Shown piece by piece: positions 19,065-28,103 of a DNA stretch of 64,000 bases. This DNA comes from Parasporobacterium paucivorans DSM 15970 (GTDB lineage Bacteria > Bacillota > Clostridia > Lachnospirales > Lachnospiraceae): positions 149,043-213,042 of the forward strand of contig NZ_FQYT01000002.1 of the NCBI RefSeq assembly GCF_900141895.1. The letters are read 5' to 3'. The notes beneath the pieces are model-generated. The model did not search any database and had not been told where the DNA came from. It saw only the letters and a program-made list of their open reading frames with translations. The position numbers and the translations under genes are program-made. Every line of letters starts with the position of its first letter. Position 1 is the stretch's first letter.

Positions 19065-19769
19065 TTATACGGATATCTTCGTTCCGCTGAATTTCCCGCT
19101 TGCCGCATTGATTATACTGTTTTTCCCATTCAGGCCAAAAATCAGCATCGGCATTTTATTTTCCACACATAACACTGCCGCCGCCGTATCAATTACACCC
19201 AGTTTGTTGTCAATGATATCCTGCATTTTCATTTCTTCAATTTTGACTGCATCCGGATTTTTATCCGGATCCGAATCATAGACCCCGTCTATGGATTTTG
19301 CAGCCAGAATGCAGTCTGCTTCGATTTCCACAGCCCGCAGCGCCATGGCTGTATCTGTTGAAAAATACGGGTGGCCGGTTCCTCCGGCAAAAAAAACAAC
19401 GGCATTCTTGGCAAAACATTGATTTACACTGTCCTTCGAAAACAAACGTGTAAAACTCCCACATTCAAATGGAGTGAAGACAGAGGTCTCCATTCCCTCT
19501 GTTCTGAAAATCTCGGATACATAAATGCAATTCATGACTGTTGCCAGCATGCCTATTGTATCTGCCTTTGTCCGGTCAATTTTATTGCTTGTCCTTCCTC
19601 TCCAGAAATTTCCTCCGCCAATGACGATTGCTACTGAAAGATTCTCCGATACCAGCTGTTTTACCTGTCTGGCAATATCAACCACCACATCCTCGTCAAA
19701 ACCGGCTGATTTTTCGCCTGCCAGCGCTTCTCCGCTTAACTTCAATAACACTCTGTTATATTCACTCAT
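19065..19769 (-). CDS. pyrH: UMP kinase
   Basis: The corrected product is 234 aa. It is a bacterial hexameric UMP kinase of the amino acid kinase fold: MSEYNRVLLKLSGEAL at the N-terminus, VIGGGNFWRGR, and AGGTGHPYFSTDTAMALRAVEI. It makes UDP for RNA, DNA and cell wall. GGAGG lies 6 nt before the ATG at 19769; the longer frame from 19814 is rejected. In most bacteria rpsB and tsf lie immediately upstream; here the polyamine cluster intervenes. Confidence 0.97.
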   Translation of the reverse strand: MSEYNRVLLKLSGEALAGEKSAGFDEDVVVDIARQVKQLVSENLSVAIVIGGGNFWRGRTSNKIDRTKADTIGMLATVMNCIYVSEIFRTEGMETSVFTPFECGSFTRLFSKDSVNQCFAKNAVVFFAGGTGHPYFSTDTAMALRAVEIEADCILAAKSIDGVYDSDPDKNPDAVKIEEMKMQDIIDNKLGVIDTAAAVLCVENKMPMLIFGLNGKNSIINAASGKFSGTKISV

Positions 19770-19796
19770 AATATCCTCCAGGTCAAATTCATATAT

Positions 19797-19805
19797 ATTG
19801 TACCA
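19797..19805 (-). promoter_or_regulatory. Extended -10 promoter element for pyrH-frr
   Basis: Minus-strand TGGTACAAT (TGn plus TACAAT at 19802-19797), about 28 nt before the pyrH ATG. The -35 is weak. Confidence 0.5.
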
Positions 19806-19941
19806 TATTTTCATAAATAGAAAATACCTTATTTATTTATTTTACTCCTCCCAGCTGCCCATCCTTACTATCAACATTTAAATGTTTTAAGCAAAATATC
19901 CTGATTTATATGCTATACTGTCAATATAACAAATTTTTGTA

Positions 19942-19970
19942 TTGACATCAATTATTCACTTAGATATAAT
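19942..19970 (+). promoter_or_regulatory. Perfect consensus promoter of the polyamine leader
   Basis: TTGACA (19942-19947), exactly 17 bp, TATAAT (19965-19970). Transcription should begin near 19977. This is the strongest promoter in the window and is about 380 nt upstream of the speD ATG. Confidence 0.88.
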
Positions 19971-19976
19971 TTGAAT

Positions 19977-20316
19977 GTTGATAAGAGGCTCAATGCCTTT
20001 TAGCAAGATTTTGACCATCCGTTGCTTTTGCCATCGGATTATGGCCATACGGACAGCCCGGTCAAAAGCCGCAATCGGCAACTTTGTTGCATTATTGATT
20101 GAGCTTCAGCTCACTAAAAAAATCAGCCTGTGCATGGCATTTGTGAAACGATCAATAAGAGTAGTAAAAGTATTCTTGCTATATAGACTCTGAAACCTCA
20201 AATCCGGATAATTTTGTGCCTTTTTCTTATACCGTTTTGGCGCTTGTCCGTTAATGTGATGTTTGATTGATACGCCCGGGTGCAGTGTTGGCTTAACACT
20301 CTGACCGGGCTATTTT
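19977..20316 (+). ncRNA. Structured leader RNA (candidate riboswitch/attenuator) of the polyamine operon
   Basis: There is no plausible coding region in this interval of about 340 nt, but strong pairing can be drawn. Domain 1 is closed by 19985-19994 with 20098-20107 (10 bp, one G-U). It contains TTTTGACC/GGTCAAAA (20009-20016 with 20060-20067), an inner GCCAT/ATGGC hairpin and a GCAAC-TTT-GTTGC hairpin. Domain 2 is closed by ATCAAT/ATTGAT (20151-20156 with 20266-20271) and contains AGAGT/ACTCT (20158-20162 with 20187-20191) and a GTGCC/GGCGC stem. AGCCCGGTC at 20055-20063 is exactly complementary to GACCGGGCT at 20303-20311, the terminator's 3' arm, so an antiterminator is possible. I see no T-box TGGNACC element or S-box or L-box core. 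Pairings are by eye. The class and ligand are unknown; a polyamine, SAM or arginine signal would fit. Confidence 0.65.
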
Positions 20317-20318
20317 TA
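20274..20318 (+). terminator. Intrinsic terminator just upstream of speD
   Basis: GCCCGG (20274-20279) pairs with CCGGGC (20305-20310), with an inner AGTGTT/AACACT stem (20284-20289 with 20295-20300), followed by TATTTTTAT. No promoter fits in the 38 nt between it and the speD ATG, so speD must be reached by read-through. Confidence 0.82.
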
Positions 20319-20356
20319 TGGCCTGAAGAATAAATAATCACTGGGAGGATTTTAAC

Positions 20357-21121
20357 ATGAAAGATAAGTATAAATTATATGGATTCAACAACCTGACCAA
20401 ATCCCTGAGTTTCAATATATATGATGTGTGTTATGCAAAAAGCAACCGCGAACAATGGGATTACATAGCCTATATCGACGAGCAGTATAACTCAGAACGC
20501 CTTACGAACATCCTTTTGAAAGTTACAGACATGATTGGTGCAAATGTATTGAATATTTCCAAGCAGGATTATGACCCGCAGGGAGCCAGTGTTACCCTTC
20601 TGATTGCAGAGGAATCCATGGTTCCTTTTAAGGATGGCGAAACAGTGGTTGCCCATCTGGACAAAAGCCATGTCACCGTACATACGTATCCGGAGTATCA
20701 CCCGGATAATTCCATAGCTACTTTCCGGGTGGATATCGATGTTGCTACCTGCGGAGAAATCACGCCCCTCAGCACCCTGGATTTTTTGATAAACAGCTTC
20801 GATTCTGATATAATAACAATGGATTATCATGTGCGCGGTTTCACCCGTGATATCGCAGGAAAGAAAATATTTATCGACCATCACATCTCGTCCATTCAGG
20901 ATTATATTGATGATGAGATCCTGCAAAAGTACGATGCAATAGACATAAATATGTACCAATCCAATATTTTTCATACAAAGATGCTCATAAAAGAACTTGA
21001 TTTGCAGAATTATCTCTTCAAAACGGATGTTTATGAGCTGCCCCCCAAAGAACGCCTGCTGATATCCGATAATCTCCGAAAGGAAATGATCGAGATATTC
21101 AGCGGTACAAACGTATACTAA
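20357..21121 (+). CDS. speD: S-adenosylmethionine decarboxylase proenzyme (E. coli-type, class 1A)
   Basis: This 254-aa protein resembles the long E. coli SpeD rather than the roughly 120-aa Bacillus/Thermotoga type. The self-cleavage site is [14 protein letters not shown]; Ser104 becomes the pyruvoyl cofactor. [11 protein letters not shown] follows, as in E. coli. It supplies decarboxylated SAM, the aminopropyl donor for SpeE. GGGAGG precedes the ATG. It is first in the polyamine operon, directly behind the attenuator-like leader, so it is probably the controlled step. Confidence 0.95.
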   Translation: MKDKYKLYGFNNLTKSLSFNIYDVCYAKSNREQWDYIAYIDEQYNSERLTNILLKVTDMIGANVLNISKQDYDPQGASVTLLIAEESMVPFKDGETVVAHLDKSHVTVHTYPEYHPDNSIATFRVDIDVATCGEITPLSTLDFLINSFDSDIITMDYHVRGFTRDIAGKKIFIDHHISSIQDYIDDEILQKYDAIDINMYQSNIFHTKMLIKELDLQNYLFKTDVYELPPKERLLISDNLRKEMIEIFSGTNVY

Positions 21122-21137
21122 CTAAGCAGGAGACTAA

Positions 21138-22589
21138 ATGAAACTGGACCAAAACAAAACACCCCTGCTGGATGCATTGCAGGAATTCAAGAAAATGCGC
21201 ATGGTTCCCTTTGACGTACCAGGTCACAAAAGAGGAAAAGGAAATCCACTTCTTACGGATTTCTTAGGGGAAAAATGCCTGACCGTGGATGTCAACTCTA
21301 TGAAAAGCCTGGATAACCTCTGTCACCCAATCAGCGTGATAAAAGATGCAGAAGAAATGGCCGCCAACGCATTTGGAGCAAAATCAGCCTTTTTCATGGT
21401 AAATGGTACTACCTCCGGCGTGCAGGCAATGATTATGTCTGTCTGTAAGCATGGAGAAAAGATAATTGTTCCCAGAAATGTGCATAAAAGTGTCATTAAT
21501 GCCCTGATTCTCTGCGGAGCGGTGCCCATTTACGTAAACCCGAAAACCAATGATGAGCTGGGGATATCCCTCGGAATGACTATAGATGAAGTGCACGATG
21601 CCATACTGAAAAATCCGGACGCAAAAGCAGTTTATGTCAACAATCCTACCTATTTCGGCGTGTGTTCCGACCTGACCAGCATAACCGTAATGGCCCATAA
21701 ATACAATCTCAAGGTACTTGTGGACGAGGCACACGGTACTCATTTCTATTTCGGAAAAAACCTGCCCATAAGCGCCATGGCGGCCGGAGCGGACATGGCA
21801 GCCGTAAGCATGCACAAATCCGGCGGATCCCTGACCCAGAGTTCCATCCTGTTGTGCGGGCCGGATATCAATCCGCACCACGTAAGGCAGATAATAAACC
21901 TCACCCAGACTACAAGTGCTTCTTACCTGCTCATGTCCAGTCTGGATATTTCTCGCAAAAATCTTGCATTGCACGGACAGGAAATTTTTGCAAAAGTATC
22001 TGAATATGCCGAATATGCCCGGGAGGAAATAAACCAGATTGGTGACTATTATGCATTTTCAAGAGAACTTATTAACGGCCGGGAAATATTTGACTTTGAT
22101 GTCACAAAACTCTCCATCAACACATTGAGTCTTGGGCTGGCGGGTATCGAGGTATATGACCTTCTGAGGGATGAATATGATATCCAGACAGAGTTTGGAG
22201 ATGTTGCCAACATGCTTGCCTACATCTCTGTGGGCGACCGCCGGAGCGACATTGAACGCCTGATCGGTGCCCTGTCAGAAATAAGGAGACGGTTCAAAAA
22301 GGACAAAGTAGCTCTCTTCAAGACAGAATACATCAACCCCGAGGTCGTTATGACCCCCAGGGATGCCTTTTATTCTGATTGCGTTTCATTGCCGCTGGAT
22401 GACTGCAGCGGCCGGATCTGTACCGAATTCGTCATGTGCTATCCCCCGGGGATTCCCATCCTGGCACCGGGAGAAATGATCACTTCCCAGATAATCGAAT
22501 ATATCCGCTACTGTAAAGATAAAGGCTGTTCCATGACAGGCCCGGAAGATATGGAAGTGGAGAGACTGAACGTCTTAAAGGAGGAATAA
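21138..22589 (+). CDS. speA: Orn/Lys/Arg decarboxylase family, probable arginine decarboxylase
   Basis: A 483-aa fold-type I PLP decarboxylase of the YaaO/SpeA-Bacillus group. It lacks the large N-terminal wing of the inducible E. coli enzymes. It starts with the family's FDVPGHKRGKGNPL block, and the PLP lysine is Lys227 in AAVSMHKSGGSLTQSS. DEAHGTHFYF supplies the cofactor-ring aspartate. Substrate cannot be read from the fold, but an agmatinase two genes on points to arginine with agmatine as product. Lysine (cadaverine) remains the main alternative. It lies 16 nt after speD. Confidence 0.88.
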   Translation: MKLDQNKTPLLDALQEFKKMRMVPFDVPGHKRGKGNPLLTDFLGEKCLTVDVNSMKSLDNLCHPISVIKDAEEMAANAFGAKSAFFMVNGTTSGVQAMIMSVCKHGEKIIVPRNVHKSVINALILCGAVPIYVNPKTNDELGISLGMTIDEVHDAILKNPDAKAVYVNNPTYFGVCSDLTSITVMAHKYNLKVLVDEAHGTHFYFGKNLPISAMAAGADMAAVSMHKSGGSLTQSSILLCGPDINPHHVRQIINLTQTTSASYLLMSSLDISRKNLALHGQEIFAKVSEYAEYAREEINQIGDYYAFSRELINGREIFDFDVTKLSINTLSLGLAGIEVYDLLRDEYDIQTEFGDVANMLAYISVGDRRSDIERLIGALSEIRRRFKKDKVALFKTEYINPEVVMTPRDAFYSDCVSLPLDDCSGRICTEFVMCYPPGIPILAPGEMITSQIIEYIRYCKDKGCSMTGPEDMEVERLNVLKEE

Positions 22590-22590
22590 T

Positions 22591-23451
22591 ATGGAATTTT
22601 GGTATACGGAAAAGCATACGAATGATGTAAAATTTTCAATCCGGGTGGACAAACAGCTTGCCTCCATTGACAGTGAATTTCAAAGAATTGATGTGTTTGA
22701 ATCTCCTGCGTTCGGGACATTTCTGACACTGGATGGTTATATGATGCTCACGGAAAAAGACGAATTTATCTATCACGAAATGATTGTGCATCCCGCTATG
22801 GCAGTACATCCCAATCCGGAAAACATTCTTGTAATCGGAGGCGGGGATGGTGGCGCCTTGCGGGAACTGGCAAAATATCCCGGCGTGAAAACTCTGGATA
22901 TCGTTGAAATCGACAAGCTGGTGGTTGATGTCTGCAAGAAATGGCTGCCCCAGACTGCCTGTGGATTTGACGACAGCCGGGTTCGCGTATTCTATCAGGA
23001 CGGCCTCAAATACGTCCGTTCCTGTATTGACAAGTATGATATCATTATCGTGGATTCCACGGACCCGTTTGGTCCGGGTGAAGGTCTGTTCACAAAAGAA
23101 TTTTATGGGAATTGTTTTAAAGCACTTAAAGAAGACGGAATTATGGTGAACCAGCACGAAAGTCCTTTTTATCCAAAAGATGCGGAGGCCATGCAGAGGG
23201 CTCACAAGCGGATTACGGAATCCTTCGGGATATGCAGGGTCTACCAGGCTCATATTCCGACTTATCCGTCCGGCCACTGGCTGTTTGGCTTTGCCTCAAA
23301 AAAATACCATCCGGTCAGAGACCTGAAGGTCAGAAAATGGAAGGCCCTGGATTTGAAAACGCATTATTATAATACCAACCTGCATGCAGGTTCCTTTGCT
23401 CTGCCAAACTACGTTGAGGAGATTTTGAGAAATGTTGAATCAGAAGAATAA
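22591..23451 (+). CDS. speE: Spermidine synthase (polyamine aminopropyltransferase)
   Basis: 286 aa, the usual bacterial SpeE length. The dcSAM-binding loop NILVIGGGDGGALRELAKYP and the catalytic IIIVDSTDPFGPGEGLF block are both clear, as is FLTLDGYMMLTEKDEFIYHEM. It transfers an aminopropyl group from dcSAM, normally to putrescine. With SpeB as the next gene, agmatine could also be the acceptor (N1-aminopropylagmatine route). The start follows AAGGAGG in the end of speA. Confidence 0.95.
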   Translation: MEFWYTEKHTNDVKFSIRVDKQLASIDSEFQRIDVFESPAFGTFLTLDGYMMLTEKDEFIYHEMIVHPAMAVHPNPENILVIGGGDGGALRELAKYPGVKTLDIVEIDKLVVDVCKKWLPQTACGFDDSRVRVFYQDGLKYVRSCIDKYDIIIVDSTDPFGPGEGLFTKEFYGNCFKALKEDGIMVNQHESPFYPKDAEAMQRAHKRITESFGICRVYQAHIPTYPSGHWLFGFASKKYHPVRDLKVRKWKALDLKTHYYNTNLHAGSFALPNYVEEILRNVESEE

Positions 23452-24298
23452 TGACAACTTCCTGGGAGGTCCCCAGAATTTCGAAGAGTCGGACATTGTC
23501 ATCTTTGGAGCTCCCTTCGATTCCACCACTTCTTACCGCCCAGGGACCAGATTTGGACCCAAATCCATGCGAAGTGAATTCTTTGGTATCGAAACTTACA
23601 GCCCCTACCAGGACCTGGATCTTGCCGATTTCACAATTTATGACGCAGGTGACCTGGACCTTTGCTTCGGAGACTGCTCCTATTCCCTGAAACAGATAGA
23701 AGATATGGCCTCCGAGATATTGGCTGAAGGTAAACTGCCTTTCCTGCTCGGGGGAGAGCATCTGGTCACACTGGGAAACGTCAGGGCCTCCGCTGCGAGA
23801 TATCCGGACCTTCACATCCTTCACCTGGATGCTCATGCGGATTTACGGGATGATTATCTGGGAATGCAGCTGTCACATGCCTGCGTCATACGTCGCTGCC
23901 ATGAAATTTTAGGCGATGGAAGAATCTTCCAGTTTGGTATCCGTTCCGGAGACAAAAGTGAATTTGAATTCGCCAAAAGACACACATACATGAATAAATT
24001 CAATCTGGAAGGGCTGGAAAACACCCTGGAAGGTCTCCGTGGAAAACCGGTCTATCTCACGATAGATCTGGACATTCTGGATCCTTCCGTGTTTCCAGGA
24101 ACCGGAACCCCGGAACCGGGCGGACTATCTTTCCATATGCTGCTGGAAGGCATCATGAAAATAACGGAATCCATGAACATAGTTGCGTGTGACTTAAATG
24201 AACTTTCACCGACTTATGATTCCAGTGGCATATCTACCATGACGGCCTGTAAACTGTTAAGGGAGATTCTGCTCTCGCTTAGCGCTAAACAATTATAA
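23432..24298 (+). CDS. speB: Agmatinase / ureohydrolase
   Basis: This 288-aa ureohydrolase has all three metal-binding blocks: LGGEHLVTLGN, HLDAHADLRDDY and TIDLDILDPSVFPGTGTPEPGG. It yields putrescine and urea from agmatine, or spermidine if the substrate is aminopropylagmatine. The ATG lies 20 nt inside the end of speE with GAGGAG upstream, so translation is coupled. Confidence 0.92.
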   Translation: MLNQKNNDNFLGGPQNFEESDIVIFGAPFDSTTSYRPGTRFGPKSMRSEFFGIETYSPYQDLDLADFTIYDAGDLDLCFGDCSYSLKQIEDMASEILAEGKLPFLLGGEHLVTLGNVRASAARYPDLHILHLDAHADLRDDYLGMQLSHACVIRRCHEILGDGRIFQFGIRSGDKSEFEFAKRHTYMNKFNLEGLENTLEGLRGKPVYLTIDLDILDPSVFPGTGTPEPGGLSFHMLLEGIMKITESMNIVACDLNELSPTYDSSGISTMTACKLLREILLSLSAKQL

Positions 24299-24317
24299 AT
24301 TACGGAGGTGTAGAATT

Positions 24318-25517
24318 ATGGGAAAAGCACTAATAATCGGATGTGGCGGAGTCGCCAGTGTTGCCATCCATAAATGCTGCCAGAACAGCGAAGTCTTTAC
24401 AGAGATTATGATAGCTTCAAGAACAAAAAGCAAGTGTGATGCTCTCAAAGAAAAATTAAAAAACAGCAAGACAATCATTCATACCGCACAGGTAGATGCG
24501 GATAATGTCGAGGAACTTATTGAACTCATCAATGGATTCAAACCGGACGTAGTGCTGAATCTCGCTCTGCCTTATCAGGATCTGAGCATCATGGATGCCT
24601 GCCTTGCGACCAAGACCAGTTATGTGGACACGGCCAATTATGAGCCGCTGGACACAGCAAAATTCGAATACAAATGGCAGTGGGCTTACAGGGAAAGATT
24701 CAGGGAGGCCGGCATCACCGCCCTTTTGGGAAGCGGATTCGACCCTGGCGTTACAAGTGTATTCTCCGCCTATGCGCTGAAGCATGAGTTTGATGAAATA
24801 CATTACATCGACATTCTGGATGCCAATGCGGGCGATCATGGTTATCCATTTGCTACCAACTTCAATCCGGAAATCAATATCCGTGAGGTAACGGCCAACG
24901 GAAGCTATTGGGAAAATGGAAAATGGGTGGAGACAGAGCCTATGGAAATCAAGAGAGTCTATAACTTCCCGGAAATCGGTGAAAAGGATATGTATCTCCT
25001 TCATCACGAGGAACTGGAGTCCCTGGCTCTTAATATTAAAGGAATCAAGCGAATCCGCTTTTTCATGACCTTCGGACAAAGCTATCTGACACACCTGAAA
25101 TGCCTGGAAAACGTGGGGATGACTTCCATCGAGCCTATCGAGTTTGACGGAAAGATGATTGTTCCCCTGCAGTTCCTGAAAGCTGTTCTTCCGGATCCTG
25201 CCAGCCTGGGCCCAAGGACCGTGGGAAAAACCAATATCGGCTGTATTTTCAGGGGCATAAAAGACGGAAAAGAAAAGACATACTATTTATATAACGTATG
25301 CGACCATCAGGAATGTTACCGGGAAGTAGGCAGCCAAGCCATCAGTTATACGACCGGTGTCCCGGCCATGATCGGCACCATGCTCGTCATGAATGGTACC
25401 TGGGCAAAACCCGGCGTATACAATATAGAAGAATTTGATCCGGATCCTTTCATGGATGCCCTCAACAAGTGGGGACTACCTTGGAAAGAAAGCTTCCATC
25501 CGGATCTGGTGGATTAA
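24318..25517 (+). CDS. Carboxyspermidine (carboxynorspermidine) dehydrogenase, saccharopine dehydrogenase-like
   Basis: This 399-aa protein has an N-terminal Rossmann motif (ALIIGCGGVASVAIHKC) and the saccharopine dehydrogenase family body (GLGSGFDPGVTSVFSAYA-like block near residue 135). Genomic pairing with nspC identifies it as CASDH rather than a lysine-pathway enzyme. CASDH reductively couples putrescine (or diaminopropane) to L-aspartate semialdehyde with NADPH, giving carboxyspermidine (or carboxynorspermidine). It starts 19 nt after speB with GGAGGTG. Confidence 0.92.
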   Translation: MGKALIIGCGGVASVAIHKCCQNSEVFTEIMIASRTKSKCDALKEKLKNSKTIIHTAQVDADNVEELIELINGFKPDVVLNLALPYQDLSIMDACLATKTSYVDTANYEPLDTAKFEYKWQWAYRERFREAGITALLGSGFDPGVTSVFSAYALKHEFDEIHYIDILDANAGDHGYPFATNFNPEINIREVTANGSYWENGKWVETEPMEIKRVYNFPEIGEKDMYLLHHEELESLALNIKGIKRIRFFMTFGQSYLTHLKCLENVGMTSIEPIEFDGKMIVPLQFLKAVLPDPASLGPRTVGKTNIGCIFRGIKDGKEKTYYLYNVCDHQECYREVGSQAISYTTGVPAMIGTMLVMNGTWAKPGVYNIEEFDPDPFMDALNKWGLPWKESFHPDLVD

Positions 25518-26653
25518 TGATGGAAAAGTGTTTCAGTCAGGTTCCGACGCCAGGATATGTGATAGACGAAAACCTGCTTATAAAAAACCTGGAAATCCTA
25601 CAATACGTAATGGACAAGAGCGGATGCAAGATACTCCTGGCCCAGAAGGCCTTTTCCATGTTTTATCTGTATCCTCTGATTTCAAAGTACTTGATTGGGA
25701 CCGCAGCAAGCGGTCTCTTTGAAGCACGTCTGGGACACGAGGAATTCGATGGCGAGACCCATATTTTCAGTCCGGCCTATCAGGAAAAAGAGTTTCCCGT
25801 CATAACAAAAATCTGCGACCATATTATCTTTAACAGCTTTTCCCAGTGGGAGAAATTTAGTCCGGCCGCCATGGCCGCGGGCAAAAGCTGCGGCATGCGG
25901 ATCAACCCTGAATTCTCTACCCAGGATGGTCACGCCATCTACGACCCATGTGCACCCTATTCCCGCCTCGGAGTAACTGAAACCGAATTCAAGGGCAATG
26001 ATGCTGCAGGTCTGGACGGTCTCCATCTTCATACCTTGTGTGAACAGACACAGGAACCGCTTCTTGCGACGCTTGAAGTTTTTGAGGCTAAATTCGGCTC
26101 GTATTTAAAGAATATGAAATGGCTGAATCTGGGCGGAGGTCACCACATCACAAGAAATGATTACGATGTGGAGGTCCTGATAGAAACCATTCTGCGGCTC
26201 AGGAAAACCTATGATATTGAAGTCTATCTGGAACCTGGAGAAGCAGTAGTCCTGAACACAGGATTCCTGGTCACTACGGTACTGGAGACCATCCATAACG
26301 GCATGGACATCCTGATCCTGGACACCTCCGCTGCCTGCCACATGCCGGACGTCCTGGAGATGCCTTACCGCCCCGAGATTATCGGAGCGGGTCTGCCGGG
26401 AGAAAAAAATTACTCATACCGTCTTGGCGGGCCGACATGTCTGGCCGGAGACATCATCGGGGATTACTCTTTCGACACTGCCGTAAATCCGGGGGACAGG
26501 CTGGTTTTCTGCGATATGGCCCATTACACGATGGTCAAGAACAACACATTCAATGGCATGGCGCTTCCTTCCATATCTGTTTACAGTACAGATAAAGAGA
26601 TTAAGATAATCAGGGAATTTGGATTTGAGGACTTCAAACAGAGGCTGTCATAG
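25517..26653 (+). CDS. nspC: Carboxynorspermidine/carboxyspermidine decarboxylase
   Basis: The corrected product is 378 aa, the family's normal length. It is an alanine racemase-fold, PLP-dependent decarboxylase related to DapA-type LysA. The N-terminal [17 protein letters not shown] block and [11 protein letters not shown] with the PLP lysine are visible, as are the C-terminal [13 protein letters not shown] block and [17 protein letters not shown]. It decarboxylates the CASDH product to spermidine or norspermidine. The ATG at 25517 overlaps the CASDH stop (TAATG); the longer frame from 25469 lies within CASDH and is rejected. Its 3' end overlaps dtd convergently by 6 nt. Confidence 0.93.
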   Translation: MMEKCFSQVPTPGYVIDENLLIKNLEILQYVMDKSGCKILLAQKAFSMFYLYPLISKYLIGTAASGLFEARLGHEEFDGETHIFSPAYQEKEFPVITKICDHIIFNSFSQWEKFSPAAMAAGKSCGMRINPEFSTQDGHAIYDPCAPYSRLGVTETEFKGNDAAGLDGLHLHTLCEQTQEPLLATLEVFEAKFGSYLKNMKWLNLGGGHHITRNDYDVEVLIETILRLRKTYDIEVYLEPGEAVVLNTGFLVTTVLETIHNGMDILILDTSAACHMPDVLEMPYRPEIIGAGLPGEKNYSYRLGGPTCLAGDIIGDYSFDTAVNPGDRLVFCDMAHYTMVKNNTFNGMALPSISVYSTDKEIKIIREFGFEDFKQRLS

Positions 26654-27094
26654 TTCCTCAGAATCCAGGATTATGGTAAAGGGGCCATCATTTATCAGTT
26701 CGACTTTCATGTCAGCTCCGAAGATGCCCGTTTCCACTCCTGAGATATCCTCTTTGCATTTTTCAATTATGTACTCATACAGAGACTCGGCCTGCTCAGG
26801 TTCGCCTGCACGTGTAAACGACGGCCGGTTGCCTTTTCTGCAATCTGCATATAATGTAAACTGGGACACAATCAGCAGGCTGCCATCCACATCCTTTAAG
26901 GATAAATTGGTTTTTCCATTTTCATCTTCAAATATCCGCAGGCCGGTAAGCTTTCTCACGAGCTTATCGGCTTCTTTTTTTGTATCTTCCCGACTGACTC
27001 CGATCAGAACCAGAAAACCTTTTCCTATTTCGCCTGTTACTCTGCCCTCCACCATTACTGAGGCACGGCTGACCCTTTGGACTATAAATTTCAC
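26648..27094 (-). CDS. dtd: D-aminoacyl-tRNA deacylase
   Basis: 148 aa, the standard DTD1 length. The family motif [17 protein letters not shown] is intact; the second active-site block, normally GxMSVxNxGPVT, appears as [14 protein letters not shown]. It removes D-amino acids mischarged on tRNA. It lies between the tsf terminator and the polyamine cluster on the same strand as tsf. The last codons overlap the end of nspC on the other strand. Confidence 0.96.
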   Translation of the reverse strand: MKFIVQRVSRASVMVEGRVTGEIGKGFLVLIGVSREDTKKEADKLVRKLTGLRIFEDENGKTNLSLKDVDGSLLIVSQFTLYADCRKGNRPSFTRAGEPEQAESLYEYIIEKCKEDISGVETGIFGADMKVELINDGPFTIILDSEEL

Positions 27095-27117
27095 TCCATT
27101 TCCTCCTTCCCAACGAT

Positions 27118-27153
27118 AAAAAAAGCCGCCAGCCCGTTTAAGGGTTCGCGGCT
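27118..27153 (-). terminator. Intrinsic terminator of rpsB-tsf
   Basis: On the minus strand AGCCGC/GCGGCT (27148-27153 with 27124-27129) encloses ACCC/GGGC-type pairing, followed by seven Ts. It lies 15 nt past the tsf stop. Confidence 0.88.
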
Positions 27154-27167
27154 ATGAATATACCTGA

Positions 27168-28091
27168 TTATTTGCTCATCTGTTTTGCAACTTCTTCTGC
27201 AAAATTTTCTTCTTTTTTCTCGATGCCTTCACCCGTCTCAAATCGTACGAATGACTTGATTTTGATGTCGGTTCCAACTGCCTTTGATACCTGCTCGAGA
27301 TATTTGGCTACAGTAAGATCTCCGTCCTTTACATAAATCTGATCAAGAAGACATACTTCTTTAAGCTCCTTGTTCAGACGTCCGATTATCATTTTCTCAA
27401 TGATGCTTTCCGGCTTGTCTGGATTTTCGTTGCTTGCCTGAGCCTTAAGGATTTCTTTTTCATGCTCGATATACTCATCGCTGATTTCATCCCTGGAAAC
27501 ATATTTTGGAGACAAAGCAGCTACCTGCATCGCTACATTCTTAAGTGCCTCTTTAACTTCAGCATTTACAACAGCGGATTCTGCGTCTACAAGAACGCCG
27601 ATTCTTCCGCCGCCATGGAGGTAAGGAACAACCACTCCGTTTTCTGCATTGATCTTAACGAATCTTCTGATGCTTAATTTCTCGCCGATAACAGCAATCT
27701 GACTGACAAGTTCTTCCTGAACGGTTTTGGATGCGTCTTTGATCCATTTTTGTTCCGCAAGCTCTTCAACCGTTCCAACATCTGAAGTAAGAATCTGTTC
27801 TGCCACGTCCGCTACGAAAGTCCTGAATGTATCATTCTGGGCAACAAAATCTGTTTCGCTGTTAACTTCAACTATAATTGCGGTAACATCATCTTTAACA
27901 GAAACCCATACGATACCCTCAGCTGCGATTCTGCTGGCTTTTTTCTCTGCTGAAGCCAGTCCTTTTTCTCTCAGGACCTCAACAGCTTTATCATAATCAC
28001 CCTCAGATTCCACGAGAGCTCTTTTACAGTCCATAACTCCTGAACCGGTCATATTTCTTAATTCTTTTACCATTGCTGCGGTAATTTCCAT
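27168..28091 (-). CDS. tsf: Translation elongation factor Ts
   Basis: 307 aa. The N-terminal UBA-like domain MEITAAMVKELRNMTGSGVMDCKRAL and the core block VEVNSETDFVAQN are diagnostic. It recycles EF-Tu-GDP. It follows rpsB by 12 nt and ends at a strong terminator, so pyrH is not in this transcript, unlike the common rpsB-tsf-pyrH-frr arrangement. Confidence 0.98.
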   Translation of the reverse strand: MEITAAMVKELRNMTGSGVMDCKRALVESEGDYDKAVEVLREKGLASAEKKASRIAAEGIVWVSVKDDVTAIIVEVNSETDFVAQNDTFRTFVADVAEQILTSDVGTVEELAEQKWIKDASKTVQEELVSQIAVIGEKLSIRRFVKINAENGVVVPYLHGGGRIGVLVDAESAVVNAEVKEALKNVAMQVAALSPKYVSRDEISDEYIEHEKEILKAQASNENPDKPESIIEKMIIGRLNKELKEVCLLDQIYVKDGDLTVAKYLEQVSKAVGTDIKIKSFVRFETGEGIEKKEENFAEEVAKQMSK

Positions 28092-28103
28092 TACAATAAC
28101 CTC

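Noticed and set aside
19975..20193. A 72-codon open frame in the polyamine leader, possibly a leader peptide
   Set aside because: Its ATG is at the predicted transcript start with no ribosome site, and the composition is unlike a real protein. The base-pairing explains the region better.
19977..20316. T-box, SAM (S-box) or lysine (L-box) riboswitch
   Set aside because: None of the diagnostic core motifs of these classes could be found by eye, though a profile search was not possible.
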